This document shows, piece after piece, positions 33,230 to 43,130 of a stretch of DNA of 51,820 nt. The stretch's first letter is position 1. Each line of letters starts with the position of its first letter. The DNA comes from Armatimonadota bacterium. GTDB taxonomy: Bacteria > Armatimonadota > JADLDR01. Below the pieces are notes generated by a model. It made no database searches and was not told the origin of the DNA. It saw only the letters and a list, made by a program, of their open reading frames with translations. Both the position numbers and the translations under genes were made by a program. Location: the NCBI GenBank assembly GCA_020846535.1, contig JADLDR010000065.1:1-51820 (forward strand), given 5' to 3'.

Positions 33230-34573
33230 ATGGGACAATTAAAGCAACCCGCAGGCATTTACGAATTATGGGGTATTATTAAACGACGCTGGTATCTAGT
33301 TGCCATGATTATGCTGGCTGCGATAGGTGGATCAGTGGCGATCACCTATCTTCCTCCTCCGCTCTATAAAGCCTCCGTCAAATTATTATTCCCGACAGCT
33401 TCCTTCAATTCCGGCTTGTCCGGTCTTCTATCCAGCATGGGCCTTTCGGCAGGGGGGAGCGGTGCGTCTCTGGATATGTATGAGGAAATACTCAAAAGCT
33501 ATTCCGTTGTCCGCGGCGTTGCCAACCGCACGGGGTTAGGCATATCCGCGGTGAAGGATATTCATATCATCAAAAAGAACGATGCCAATATCCTGGAAAT
33601 CGAAGCCAAGGGCAAAACGGCTGATGAGGCGGTATGGATCGCCAACCAATATGTTCAAGGGCTGAAAAAGCGTGAGGCTGAGTTGCAATTATTGAGCGTG
33701 CATCCTGAGGTATCCTTTGTCCGGGAAAAAGTCGCCCGTTCTCAACGCGCTCTTGCCGAAGCTGAAGAGAGATTGCTCCGATTCCAGGAGAGAAACAATA
33801 TCATTGCGCCTCTCGGTGCAAGTGCGCCCAGTTTGGGAATCCCTATGCCCGGATCGAGCGCAAAGGCCGGGCTTAACATTACACTGCCGACTGCTGCCAG
33901 CAGCGGCGCATCTACTTATGATGACCAACTTCGTATGACGAATTTACAGATACAGGAAAAGCGCGCCCAGATCGACATAATGAAGAAAAAGCTCTTCAGC
34001 ATCGCCTCTAAAGCAATGGACCTATCGGCGGACCTCCCTATCGCTCAGGAGGAGCGGAAGAAGCTTCGACAGCGCGAGTATGACCTTGCGGCTGCGCGCA
34101 TACAATATGGGGAGCAGCACCCGACAGTAGTATCGCTTAAGAAAGAGATTGACATTCTTATTGATGAGATAAAACAGGAAGTGGCGCGTTCCAAGGAAGC
34201 GGCCAACTATGGCTATACGGCAGAGCTGATCAGCGCCGAAACAGAGCTTGCGGCCCTCAACGAGCGCAGAACGGTTTTGACACAACTCATGCAGAAGCTG
34301 CCACCTCAAATGCTGGAAATGAACAGGCTGGCGCGCGAGTTGCAGATCCAGCAGGCGCTTTATCAGATGTTCCGGGCGCAGTATGAGCAACTCGCAGTCG
34401 AAGAGGCACGCGACCCGAACCGGTGGTCTGTGCTGGATTATGCCCAACCTCCAGAAAAGCCTTGTAATCGAAGGATACTTATGAACACGGCTCTGGCGCT
34501 TATTCTTGGAAGTTTCTTTGCGGGAGTGATGGTTTTTTGGTTGGAAAATCTCAGAGCATCAAGGACGGCGTGA
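33230..34573 (+). CDS. Wzz-type chain-length determinant
   Basis: An inner-membrane polysaccharide co-polymerase (447 aa) that sets polymer length. TM1 lies at about residues 21-41 (WYLVAMIMLAAIGGSVAITYL), followed by the Wzz domain (LYKASVKLLFP). A long periplasmic coiled coil is rich in Lys, Glu and Gln (about 150-390). TM2 lies near the C-terminus (TALALILGSFFAGVMVFW). No Walker kinase follows, so it is the short co-polymerase type. ATG 33230 is preceded by only a weak GGATAAG, but upstream codons read as repeat-less intergenic frame. Confidence 0.85.
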   Translation: MGQLKQPAGIYELWGIIKRRWYLVAMIMLAAIGGSVAITYLPPPLYKASVKLLFPTASFNSGLSGLLSSMGLSAGGSGASLDMYEEILKSYSVVRGVANRTGLGISAVKDIHIIKKNDANILEIEAKGKTADEAVWIANQYVQGLKKREAELQLLSVHPEVSFVREKVARSQRALAEAEERLLRFQERNNIIAPLGASAPSLGIPMPGSSAKAGLNITLPTAASSGASTYDDQLRMTNLQIQEKRAQIDIMKKKLFSIASKAMDLSADLPIAQEERKKLRQREYDLAAARIQYGEQHPTVVSLKKEIDILIDEIKQEVARSKEAANYGYTAELISAETELAALNERRTVLTQLMQKLPPQMLEMNRLARELQIQQALYQMFRAQYEQLAVEEARDPNRWSVLDYAQPPEKPCNRRILMNTALALILGSFFAGVMVFWLENLRASRTA

Positions 34574-34611
34574 CTTTTTCATGAAAGTCACCGTGATAAA
34601 GGAGATCAGGC

Positions 34612-35592
34612 ATGTCGACAATCCTGCTTACCGGGGCAGCGGGTTTCATCGGCTGGAAAACCGGTGAGAAGTTACTGGCGCTCGGTCATACCGTTGTCGG
34701 AGTGGACGACCTTAACGATTATTATGATGTTCGCCTGAAAAAATGGAGACTTCAGAGCCTTCAGAATCATGCGAATTTCCATTTTTATCATGCGGACATC
34801 CGCAATCATAACGCCATCCGGGAGATTTTCAAACAATATTCGTTTGAAGCTGTCATGAATCTTGCGGCTAGGGCAGGCGTTCGGTACAGCATGAAAAACC
34901 CGTGGGTTTATTACGAAACGAATGTTGTGGGTAATCTCAATTTACTCGAACTTAGCAAAGAGTTTCAGGTTCCCAAATATCTCCTGGCTTCGACATCCAG
35001 CCTGTACGCTGGGATGGCAATGCCGTTTGAAGAAAACCGCCCTACGACGACCCCGATCTCGCCATACGCCGCCTCCAAAGGGTCTGCCGAACTGTCCTGC
35101 TATACCTATTACTATCTTTATGATCTCGATGTTACCATCTTGCGCTATTTTACGGTTTACGGCCCGGCAGGGCGCCCCGATATGAGTGTATTTAGGTTCA
35201 TCAAATGGATCGATACCGGAGAGGAAATCACGCTTTATGGCGACGGTTCGCAGAGCCGTGATTTCACCTATGTCGAAGACATCGCTGAAGGCAATATAAA
35301 GGCATTGAAACCTGTTCGCTTTGAAATCGTCAACCTCGGCAACGACAATCCTCACCCTCTTTCCGAAGCGATCTCCTTGATCGAAAAGTATCTGGGAAAG
35401 CAGGCCCGTATTAAGAATCTGCCCTTTCAAAAAACCGATGTTAAGGCAACATGGGCCAATATCACCAAAGCCCGCGAATTACTCGGATGGTCCCCGCAGG
35501 TCAGTTTGGAAGAAGGTTTGAAGAGAACGGTAGACTGGTATCTAAGCAATCGTGAAGCTATGCAATCCATCGACATTGATATGAATGTTTGA
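34612..35592 (+). CDS. NAD-dependent epimerase (UDP-glucuronate 4-epimerase-like)
   Basis: A short-chain-dehydrogenase-type sugar-nucleotide epimerase (326 aa). NAD binding is by GAAGFIG near the N-terminus. VDDLNDYYDVRLK resembles UDP-glucuronate 4-epimerases. The catalytic Tyr152-Lys156 lie in SPYAASKG. VLRYFTVYGPAGRPDM is the usual family motif. It would provide an epimerised nucleotide sugar for the polymer. AAAGGAG precedes the ATG. Confidence 0.88.
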   Translation: MSTILLTGAAGFIGWKTGEKLLALGHTVVGVDDLNDYYDVRLKKWRLQSLQNHANFHFYHADIRNHNAIREIFKQYSFEAVMNLAARAGVRYSMKNPWVYYETNVVGNLNLLELSKEFQVPKYLLASTSSLYAGMAMPFEENRPTTTPISPYAASKGSAELSCYTYYYLYDLDVTILRYFTVYGPAGRPDMSVFRFIKWIDTGEEITLYGDGSQSRDFTYVEDIAEGNIKALKPVRFEIVNLGNDNPHPLSEAISLIEKYLGKQARIKNLPFQKTDVKATWANITKARELLGWSPQVSLEEGLKRTVDWYLSNREAMQSIDIDMNV

Positions 35593-35607
35593 GAATTTGG
35601 GGCAATT

Positions 35608-36798
35608 TTGAATATACTGATGATCTCCGGCATATTCCCTCCGGACATCGGAGGGCCAGCTACTTATGTTCCCTTGATGGCGCAGGCCCTGGCAGAGCGG
35701 GGCCATCAGGTGAAGGTGCTAACGACCACTGAGCCGGAGAAACTCGCCACCAAGCACCTCTATCCTTTCCCGGTAATTCGCATGAATCGCCGCATACCCT
35801 TGAAGAAGCGATTCTTCTCGTATGCGTCCGAAATCATCCGCCAGAGCCGATCTGTCGATATCATCTACGCAAACGGTATTCTCCTTGAAACTGCCCTTAT
35901 CAATAAATTTCTTGGCAAACCTCTGGTCATCAAAATCGTCGGAGATGAAGCATGGGAGCGAAGCTCCCGCCGGGGATGGACCCGGGATAGCTTTGAAAAC
36001 TTTCAAAACACGCCTCAGCGCTGGCCTGTCCCGATTTTGAAAAACATACGGAGCTGGTATATAAAACAAGCCGACCGGATTATTGTGCCGAGTCAGTATC
36101 TAAAACGCTTTGTTGTAAACTGGGGATTCCCGGACGAAAAATGCACGGTAATCTATAATGCTGTCGGGCGAAAAGAAATGAGCGAGTTGGAGCCTGCTGG
36201 AGAAAAAGAGGCTGAAGCTCAATCATCCAATCTGTTCCGATTGATCACCGTAGGCCGCCTGATTGCGCTAAGGAACGTCAACCTGATCTTAGAAGCGATT
36301 GCCAGGTTGCCGAACACCTCACTGACCATCGTAGGGGATGGCCCGTGCCGCGGGGAATGGGAGGAGATGGCTGTTCGGCTGAATGTAGGGAACCGTGTAA
36401 CCTTTGCCGGAGCTCTTCCTGTGGCCGATGTTCACACGCTTCTTCGGAAGCATGATCTGTTTGTATTGGCATCAAGCCATGAGGGGCTGCCCCATTCCGT
36501 GCTGGAAGCAATGCAGTGCGGGCTTCCTGTTCTGACGACAAGGGTAGGAGGCACCCCCGAACTTGTGCAGGATAATGTGAACGGCCTGCTTGTGCCGTCA
36601 GACGATGCCACCGCGCTTTGGGAGGCCCTTCGGAAAATGGTGGCTGATGAAAAGCTTCGGCAACGGCTGGTGGATGGCGGACGGGAAACCATCCGCTGCC
36701 GTTTCGCGCCCGATCACATGGTTGCTCGCACAGAGGAAACCCTTCTGGAGATTGCGCGTTCCCGGAAGCCAGGCCTGCCCGATACTCTTCGATTGTGA
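35608..36798 (+). CDS. Glycosyltransferase family 4 (a)
   Basis: A GT-B fold retaining glycosyltransferase (396 aa), cytoplasmic or membrane-associated. The N-terminal acceptor domain starts FPPDIGGPATYV. The C-terminal donor domain begins ITVGRLIALRNVN, with the E-x7-E motif in SSHEGLPHSVLEAM. The start is TTG 35608 with GGGGC upstream; ATG 35620 is possible but would remove the first beta strand. It adds one sugar of the repeat unit; the sugar is unknown. Confidence 0.88.
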   Translation: MNILMISGIFPPDIGGPATYVPLMAQALAERGHQVKVLTTTEPEKLATKHLYPFPVIRMNRRIPLKKRFFSYASEIIRQSRSVDIIYANGILLETALINKFLGKPLVIKIVGDEAWERSSRRGWTRDSFENFQNTPQRWPVPILKNIRSWYIKQADRIIVPSQYLKRFVVNWGFPDEKCTVIYNAVGRKEMSELEPAGEKEAEAQSSNLFRLITVGRLIALRNVNLILEAIARLPNTSLTIVGDGPCRGEWEEMAVRLNVGNRVTFAGALPVADVHTLLRKHDLFVLASSHEGLPHSVLEAMQCGLPVLTTRVGGTPELVQDNVNGLLVPSDDATALWEALRKMVADEKLRQRLVDGGRETIRCRFAPDHMVARTEETLLEIARSRKPGLPDTLRL

Positions 36799-36805
36799 GC
36801 CTGCA

Positions 36806-38131
36806 ATGCTGTCCTCTTTAAAAGCCGATCTCCGAAGAACCTGTCAGTCATTAAAAACAAATCGTTTTGCACATAATGTAAGCGCATTAACAACCTCCAA
36901 TGTATGGACAGCGGCCTTGAACGTTGTGCAGGGCATACTGGTCGCCCGCTGGCTGGGGCCGGAACTGTATGGCGTGGCTGCGCTGGTGATGGTCTATCCA
37001 GGATTTATATTTACGTTTTTTGATGCCCGTTCCTCAGACGCTTCGATGAAGTATCTCGGCGAATTTCATACCAGGGGAGACCAGGAGCGCGTCCTGGCAA
37101 TGTGCAAGCTAGGATATATCGTGGACCTGACTATCGCATCCTTCGCTTTTCTGGTGGTCTCGCTGTCGTCAGGCTGGGCTGCCTTAAGGATTGCCCATCA
37201 TCCTGAAACTGCCGGGCTGATCGTTCTCTATTGCGCCGCCCATATTCCCTTAGCCTTCAAGAATACCTCGTATGCCGTGCTGGCAACTCTGGGGAAGTTC
37301 CCGCTGATCGCCCGGCTCGATGCCGCCCTCTCCGTGCTGCGGGTCATCATCATTGTCGTCCTGGTTGGGGCAGGCTGGCAGGTTGCGGGCGTTATCTGGG
37401 GCCATGTCATTGCGTCCGCGATGATTGGACTCCTCTATGGAACGGTTGCTTATCGGATGATCAGATGCCACTGGCACACCACCTGGCTTGCGGGGAAATG
37501 GGGAGCTTTGAAAGGCCGCAGGCGCGAAATCCTCGGCTTTATAGCATACAGCGATATCAATGCTTTGCTGGGCGTTATTCCGAAGCAGCTAGATGTGCTG
37601 CTTCTGGGGTATTTTTGCAATCCTACGGAGGCAGGCTATTATAAACTGGCGAAAACCTTATCTAGCTCGGTAGGTTATCTGGTAGGCCCTTTGCAATCCG
37701 TAACCTATCGCGAACTGGTGCGTTTGAGCGGTCTGGAAGACCGAGCCGCTCTTCGCAGGAAAATACAAGTCCTGGCAGTGCGTGTCGGTATCCCGATGGG
37801 GTTTCTGGTTGCTGCCAGCGCCCTGCTGGTGCCGAGTGTATTGTCTGCGATGGTAGGGCATACGTTTGTGGGCGCTGTGAAAGCGGCACAGATTATGCTT
37901 TTCGGCGCGGCCATCTGGATGGCCTTTTTCTGGCTTAAACCGATGTATCTGGCATTGGGCGCGATCAAGACGTGGGTGGGAATTAATGTGTATATCGTAT
38001 GTTTGACTTTGATAGGTTTTTTTGTGGTGATACCTTATGGGGGTTATTTATCGTTATCGGCATTGATGGTTTTCCTTCAACTGCTGAGCTTTGGTGTAGG
38101 AACATATAAATTGAAAAGCCTGTGGCGATAA
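36806..38131 (+). CDS. Wzx-like oligosaccharide flippase
   Basis: A 441-residue multi-pass membrane protein with about 12 hydrophobic segments and a MATE/PST-type pattern (ALNVVQGILVARWLGPELYGVAAL). It would turn the lipid-linked repeat unit from the cytoplasmic to the periplasmic face. The ATG lies eight bases past the previous stop, with a weak ribosome site. It lies between glycosyltransferases, as expected for Wzx. Confidence 0.82.
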   Translation: MLSSLKADLRRTCQSLKTNRFAHNVSALTTSNVWTAALNVVQGILVARWLGPELYGVAALVMVYPGFIFTFFDARSSDASMKYLGEFHTRGDQERVLAMCKLGYIVDLTIASFAFLVVSLSSGWAALRIAHHPETAGLIVLYCAAHIPLAFKNTSYAVLATLGKFPLIARLDAALSVLRVIIIVVLVGAGWQVAGVIWGHVIASAMIGLLYGTVAYRMIRCHWHTTWLAGKWGALKGRRREILGFIAYSDINALLGVIPKQLDVLLLGYFCNPTEAGYYKLAKTLSSSVGYLVGPLQSVTYRELVRLSGLEDRAALRRKIQVLAVRVGIPMGFLVAASALLVPSVLSAMVGHTFVGAVKAAQIMLFGAAIWMAFFWLKPMYLALGAIKTWVGINVYIVCLTLIGFFVVIPYGGYLSLSALMVFLQLLSFGVGTYKLKSLWR

Positions 38132-38225
38132 CATCATCCGGGCTGTAGGATGAACCCGATATACTCCCGGCTGCTAAGCATGGAGAAAGATCGCTGCAAT
38201 CTGTCCCACCTCCAGGAAGAGCCAA

Positions 38226-39422
38226 ATGATGCCTTATAAAGTCGCTTTTCTGGGCGGCAGCCGTTACAGCCGCCCGCTGGATCAAACGAGCGCGGCGAAA
38301 TTCAGCCTGCTAGCGGAACTGGTGGAAATCCATGTAATCGGCTTTTCGAAAAAACTGCGCCCGCTCCGCTTTACTGAGAAGGCAACATTTTTTCTCCTTC
38401 CGCAGTTACCGCTGGCTCCGCTGCGGTATCTATTGTTCAGTGCGGCAGTGCCGCCGCTGGCGCTGTGGCTGATTTTTCGCCATCGCGTCGATATCCTTAT
38501 CGCGCAAAGCCCGTATGAAGGCTTTGCAGGGGCGTTGGCGAAAAAAATAGCGGATTATTTGGGGCGAAAAGTCATCTTGATCGTGGAAAGCCACGGCGAT
38601 TTTGAAGAGAGCCTTTTCTTATATAGGAAGATATCTTTCGCCAAACTGTATCGCACACTCATGGACCTTACTGCTGCTTTTGCGTTCAAACAAGCCGATA
38701 TGCTGCGAGCGATTTCCCGGGCGACGCGCCAGCAATTGGAGTCTCGGGCACCGGGAAAGCCCATTTTCCAGTTCCCCACGTGGACTAATATCGATATATT
38801 CCAGGGTAATCTTCATAGAGGGCCGAAACATCCTCAGATTGCCTTTGTAGGACTGGTCACCCCTCTTAAGGGTATCCATTTTCTGATAGACGCATTTGCT
38901 CAGATCGCCGAAGAATATCCGAGCTTGCAACTTCTGATTATCGGCAAGACCGGAGATGAAAAATATGCAGAATCATTGAAGTGCCAGGCCGCGGGTTCTG
39001 GGCTATCGGAGCGGGTGCTTTTCAAAGGGGCGCTTCCGCCGGATGAAGTGGCAGGCTATATGGCACAGTCCCTGGCTCTGGTGTTGCCTTCCCTCTCCGA
39101 AGGCTTGGGCCGGGTGATTATCGAAGCGATGACCTGCGCCACCCCGGTCATCGGCACACAGGTGGGAGGTATCCCCGACCTGATCCGGGATGGCGAGACA
39201 GGCTTTCTGGCACCTCCAGGCAGCGCGGATGCCCTGGCGGACCGTCTTCGCTGGCTCCTGGCGCATCCAGAAGATTCGCTTCGGATGGGACAAAAGGCGC
39301 AGGAATATGCAGGGAAATATTACTCCAATAAGGCCTATATTGACAGTTATGCCGGCATGTTTCATCAGGCAGGCGAACAGCTTCGCCTGACGAGAAACCA
39401 CGCTGAGATAGGGCAGTCATGA
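38226..39422 (+). CDS. Glycosyltransferase family 4 (b)
   Basis: A GT-B glycosyltransferase (398 aa). The N-terminal domain carries LGGSRYSRPLDQTSA. A donor-binding region follows AFVGLVTPLKGIHFLIDA, and the E-x7-E motif lies in SEGLGRVIIEAM. The ATG has AGGAAG upstream; a second ATG follows immediately. Its stop overlaps the next start (ATGA), so the two transferases are coupled. Confidence 0.88.
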   Translation: MMPYKVAFLGGSRYSRPLDQTSAAKFSLLAELVEIHVIGFSKKLRPLRFTEKATFFLLPQLPLAPLRYLLFSAAVPPLALWLIFRHRVDILIAQSPYEGFAGALAKKIADYLGRKVILIVESHGDFEESLFLYRKISFAKLYRTLMDLTAAFAFKQADMLRAISRATRQQLESRAPGKPIFQFPTWTNIDIFQGNLHRGPKHPQIAFVGLVTPLKGIHFLIDAFAQIAEEYPSLQLLIIGKTGDEKYAESLKCQAAGSGLSERVLFKGALPPDEVAGYMAQSLALVLPSLSEGLGRVIIEAMTCATPVIGTQVGGIPDLIRDGETGFLAPPGSADALADRLRWLLAHPEDSLRMGQKAQEYAGKYYSNKAYIDSYAGMFHQAGEQLRLTRNHAEIGQS

Positions 39423-40483
39423 GGGTGCTTCTTTTCAACCTGGCGACTGATGCGGATGATTCGATCCTGGGCTTCACAACACGCTGGATCCAGTCCCTTG
39501 CCCGGCAAGTCGAGTTTATCCATGTGGTCACGATGCAGTCAGGCCGGGTGGCGGTGCCCGGTAACGTCCGGGTATATTCGCTGGGAAAAGAAAAAGGCTG
39601 GAGTGAGGTCCGGAGGGCCGCCGCATTCTACCGCTACCTTTTCGATATTTTGCATCAGGACACCATCGATATCTGTTTTTCCCATATGATACCGCTATTT
39701 ACCATTATGGCCGGGCCCGTGCTGAGAGCAAAACGAATACCCATCGTTACCTGGTATGCCCACCGGCAGGTAACCCCGCAGTTGAAATTGGCGCATTATT
39801 TTTCCACTCGTATAGTGACCAGCGCGGAAGCCTCCTACCGATATAAGCGCGATAAGGTGGAGGTACTGGGGCAGGGCATTGACACCGGGTTATTTACGCC
39901 GGATGGAGCTATGCACGACGACAGCCCACTCCTTCTTTCGGTAGGGCGGCTATCGCCTATCAAAGACCCGATGACAATGGTTCGAGCCGTGCATCTTCTG
40001 CACCAGCGGGGCTATAATACGGTCAGGATGGCTCTGGTAGGAGGGCCGCCGGAACACGACCAGTCTTATGCTGACAAGGTCCGCCATCTGGTGCGAGAAC
40101 TACATCTGGAAGAGTGCGCGCAATTCGTCGGTGCCTTGCCCTTCGAGAAGGTGGCGGGGTGGCACCGGTTGGCATTCGCTCACGTCAATGCCTCTCCAAC
40201 CGACCACTCTATTGACAAGGCGGCGCTGGAGGCGATGGCCTGTGGCAAGCCCAGTCTATCCTCTACCGAGGCGTTTCGAGAAACGATGGGGATACACGCA
40301 GACACCCTGCTGTTCCGGCAGGGAGACGCCGATGATCTGGCGGTAAAGATAGAGGCTCTCATCAAAATGCCGCCAGCGGAACTGCATGATATGGGCTGCT
40401 ATCTTCGTGGTCGTATTGTACAAATGCACAGCCTGGATCATCTGTCGGAAAAACTGGCGTCTCTTTTCCTGAAGCTAACATAA
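39419..40483 (+). CDS. Glycosyltransferase family 4 (c), variant active motif
   Basis: A 354-residue GT-B enzyme. The nucleotide-sugar region is LLSVGRLSPIKDPMTMVRAV. The usual E-x7-E is here TDHSIDKAALEAM: the first Glu is missing or shifted and only the second (LEAM) is clear, so donor binding may differ. It starts inside the previous stop. The N-terminal part (FNLATDADDSILGFTTRWI) looks like a trehalose/sugar transferase acceptor domain. Confidence 0.85.
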   Translation: MRVLLFNLATDADDSILGFTTRWIQSLARQVEFIHVVTMQSGRVAVPGNVRVYSLGKEKGWSEVRRAAAFYRYLFDILHQDTIDICFSHMIPLFTIMAGPVLRAKRIPIVTWYAHRQVTPQLKLAHYFSTRIVTSAEASYRYKRDKVEVLGQGIDTGLFTPDGAMHDDSPLLLSVGRLSPIKDPMTMVRAVHLLHQRGYNTVRMALVGGPPEHDQSYADKVRHLVRELHLEECAQFVGALPFEKVAGWHRLAFAHVNASPTDHSIDKAALEAMACGKPSLSSTEAFRETMGIHADTLLFRQGDADDLAVKIEALIKMPPAELHDMGCYLRGRIVQMHSLDHLSEKLASLFLKLT

Positions 40484-40493
40484 GCAGAAGCTG

Positions 40494-41255
40494 ATGAGGA
40501 GAAACCTTTCTATGGCTGCCAAACTGCCGCAAGTGATGACTGATAACAGGGAAATGACAACCTGGGACGCCGCCCGGCTGATGATTCTTCGCAGGGGATC
40601 CCTGTCTCGTATCTTGTCTGAAAAAGAATTTTCCAGGCTCATGTGTGGTGACCTGAGTGACTTGACAGTCTCGAACATTCTGGTGGCAGGATCCGGCAAA
40701 CAACATACAGGCTCGGAGCGTATTTTCTATAAGCCGTTTGTCCCGCAGGCGAATATCGTTTTTGTGGATATCAATCCAAAACGCAAACCGGATGTGCGGG
40801 CTGACCTGACAGATCCGTGGCCTTTCCAATCGGAGGAATTCGACTTGGTGGTAACGACATGGGTGGTGGAGCATGTGAACGATCCGGCCAAGTTTTTTCG
40901 TGAATCCTGCCGCGTCCTGCAAGACAACGGCACGCTGATTTGCGCGGTTCCTTTCATATTCCACAAGCACGGCTGCCCGGCGGATTACTGGCGGTTTACC
41001 GATTCGGCGCTGGCGCATTTGGCGCGTGAGGCGGGATACAGAAAGGCTGTGGCCTACCCCATCGAAGGGGCCCCCTTTATTTGCTGCGTTCACCTCCTCT
41101 GGCCTGTTTTCAAAGTGCCCCTGACAGGCTATCTGGCTTTCCTGGGAGCGCGGCTCATGGATGGGTTGCTGCGTTTTCTGGCCGGGGCCACGAATAAAGG
41201 CCATGACTTCCTGGATTCGTATCCCCTCCATCATATCGTTGTCGCGACCAAATAA
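40494..41255 (+). CDS. SAM-dependent methyltransferase (a)
   Basis: A class I methyltransferase-like protein (253 aa). Glycine-rich LVAGSGKQHTG is followed by VFVDINPKRKPDVRADLTD, an acidic SAM-binding stretch, and EFDLVVTTWVVEHVNDPAKFF, all typical of Methyltransf_11. It may methylate a sugar of the polymer. ATG 40494 has no ribosome site; ATG 40512 (GAGGAG ten bases upstream) may be the true start. Confidence 0.78.
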   Translation: MRRNLSMAAKLPQVMTDNREMTTWDAARLMILRRGSLSRILSEKEFSRLMCGDLSDLTVSNILVAGSGKQHTGSERIFYKPFVPQANIVFVDINPKRKPDVRADLTDPWPFQSEEFDLVVTTWVVEHVNDPAKFFRESCRVLQDNGTLICAVPFIFHKHGCPADYWRFTDSALAHLAREAGYRKAVAYPIEGAPFICCVHLLWPVFKVPLTGYLAFLGARLMDGLLRFLAGATNKGHDFLDSYPLHHIVVATK

Positions 41256-41282
41256 CACTGACCGGATAAGGAGGCAGCGCCG

Positions 41283-41921
41283 ATGGGATCATCACAGGTA
41301 CAGGACTTTGAAGACAAGCGATGGACCGAAAAAGAGCAAAAAATAGTCTGGCGGCATAAAGCAGCCCTTCAATTGGTTTCTGAAGAGCCTGTCCTTGATC
41401 TAGGGGGAGGGGACGGCCTCTTCCTGACCCTGCTTCGCGAACGGGGCTTCCAACAACTGAAGCTGTTGGATATTTCGCCAGTGGGGGTTCAAAAAGTCAA
41501 GGACAAGGGTTTTGACGCCGAAGTGGGCGACATCACCAGGCCGCTACCCTTCCCCGACAATGCTTTCGGAACCGCCTGCGCGCTGGATGTCCTGGAGCAT
41601 CTTTACGATCCCCTGTCTACCTTAAAGGAAATGGCCCGGGTATCTCGGTGGGTGGTCATTGTCGTGCCGAACTTCAGCTTCTGGAAAGACCGGATGCAGA
41701 TGCTGCTGGGGCAGGTGCCTTTTGCCAGCAAACCCAAGCGGGGGCATGTACACTGGTTCAACTGGACGGAGTTGCGCGGCATAACCGAGCAGGCCGGGCT
41801 GCGGATCGATGCGGCGCTGCTGGGAGATATCCAGCGCATCGGCCCGGCGGGCAAATGGCTGGCAAAAGGGCGCCCAAATCTGTTTGCCCATAGTCTAGGG
41901 GTGCGGCTGAAGAAAATATGA
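41283..41921 (+). CDS. SAM-dependent methyltransferase (b)
   Basis: A class I methyltransferase (212 aa): SAM-binding VLDLGGGDGLFLTLL, acidic LLDISPVGVQKV and ALDVLEHLYDPLSTL. It is close to MetW-like proteins and to polysaccharide-cluster methyltransferases; the substrate is unknown. AAGGAGG lies before the ATG. The stop overlaps the next transferase start (ATGA). Confidence 0.82.
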   Translation: MGSSQVQDFEDKRWTEKEQKIVWRHKAALQLVSEEPVLDLGGGDGLFLTLLRERGFQQLKLLDISPVGVQKVKDKGFDAEVGDITRPLPFPDNAFGTACALDVLEHLYDPLSTLKEMARVSRWVVIVVPNFSFWKDRMQMLLGQVPFASKPKRGHVHWFNWTELRGITEQAGLRIDAALLGDIQRIGPAGKWLAKGRPNLFAHSLGVRLKKI

Positions 41922-43126
41922 GCGTGAAACGCTTGGTCTATGCAGGCGGCTTTCGGCTTCCCACCGAGAAGGCGCACGGCTATCAGGTCTGCAAAATGTG
42001 CGAAGCGTTCGCCCGGAACGGAGCCGAGACATACTTGCTGCATCCTTATCGTTACCAGTTCGATCCCGCGCTCCGTGACCAATGTGTTTTCGATTATTAC
42101 GGCATTGCTCCGGTTTTTCAGGTGAGGTCGCTGCCGAACCTGGACATCATACCTATCAAGCGGTATATCCCGGATCGGTTCTTCATGCCCATTCTTATTG
42201 CCCATTCTCTGATCTGGGGAATCTATACCGCACAGGTGGCACGCCGGTATAAAGCCGATCTTTACTATACCCGTGATCCGATAATGGCTTACGGAATGGC
42301 GCGGTTAGGCTTGCCCACTGCTTTCGAGGCTCATACGGTTCCGAAGGGAGGCAAGCGATGGTTCATGAGCCGCATCGCCAAAAATCCCGCTCTGAAGTTG
42401 GCGGTCGGGATCACCTCCTTTATTACGGAGCGACTGGTCCGGTTGGGGTTCCCCCCGGAAAAGGCGATGACTCTGCCCGACGGAGTCGATATGGCGCTCT
42501 TCCAGGATGTGCCGGATCGGCTGGAATGCCGCAAACGCTATGGTCTCCCCACAGACCGACCGATTATCGGTTATGTCGGACGCTTTCGCACGATGGAAGC
42601 GGAGAAAGGGCTGCCCGAATTGATCAGGGCGATGGCCTCAGTGCCCTTGGTGGACGGCAGCGAGCCTCTGCTGGTCTGTATAGGAGGCCCGATGGATGCC
42701 GTAGCGGGCTATCTGGAGATCGCCCGCCATTATAGCATACCTGAGCGCAGGCTGAAGTTCCTTGATCGCGTTCCCAATAAGGAGATTCCTTTCTGGATCC
42801 GGGCATTCGATATCGCAGCCGCCCCGTTTCCCTTTACCGATCACTATGCCTATTTTATGTCGCCTCTCAAGCTTTTTGAATACATGGCGGCAGGCGCGAC
42901 GATCATCGCTACCGATCTGCCCTCTATCAGGGAGGTCATCCGCCATGACCACAATGGATGGCTGGTTGAGCCGGATCATCCGGAAGATTTGGCAATAGGC
43001 CTGACTTGTTTGCTGCATGACCCTGCCCTCCGGTCTCGTCTGGGCACCCAGGCCGGGCAGGATGTAGTGAAGTATACATGGATCGAGCGTGCTCACCGAA
43101 TCGTTACCTGCGAACATATTCTATAG
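41918..43126 (+). CDS. Glycosyltransferase family 4 (d)
   Basis: A 402-residue GT-B glycosyltransferase. The acceptor domain opens YAGGFRLPTEKAHGYQ. The donor domain has IGYVGRFRTMEAEKGLPELI, and the motif block is MSPLKLFEYMAAGATI, where EYMA takes the place of EAM and the first acidic residue is not obvious. A degraded methyltransferase begins just after it. Confidence 0.86.
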   Translation: MSVKRLVYAGGFRLPTEKAHGYQVCKMCEAFARNGAETYLLHPYRYQFDPALRDQCVFDYYGIAPVFQVRSLPNLDIIPIKRYIPDRFFMPILIAHSLIWGIYTAQVARRYKADLYYTRDPIMAYGMARLGLPTAFEAHTVPKGGKRWFMSRIAKNPALKLAVGITSFITERLVRLGFPPEKAMTLPDGVDMALFQDVPDRLECRKRYGLPTDRPIIGYVGRFRTMEAEKGLPELIRAMASVPLVDGSEPLLVCIGGPMDAVAGYLEIARHYSIPERRLKFLDRVPNKEIPFWIRAFDIAAAPFPFTDHYAYFMSPLKLFEYMAAGATIIATDLPSIREVIRHDHNGWLVEPDHPEDLAIGLTCLLHDPALRSRLGTQAGQDVVKYTWIERAHRIVTCEHIL

Positions 43127-43130
43127 ATAT

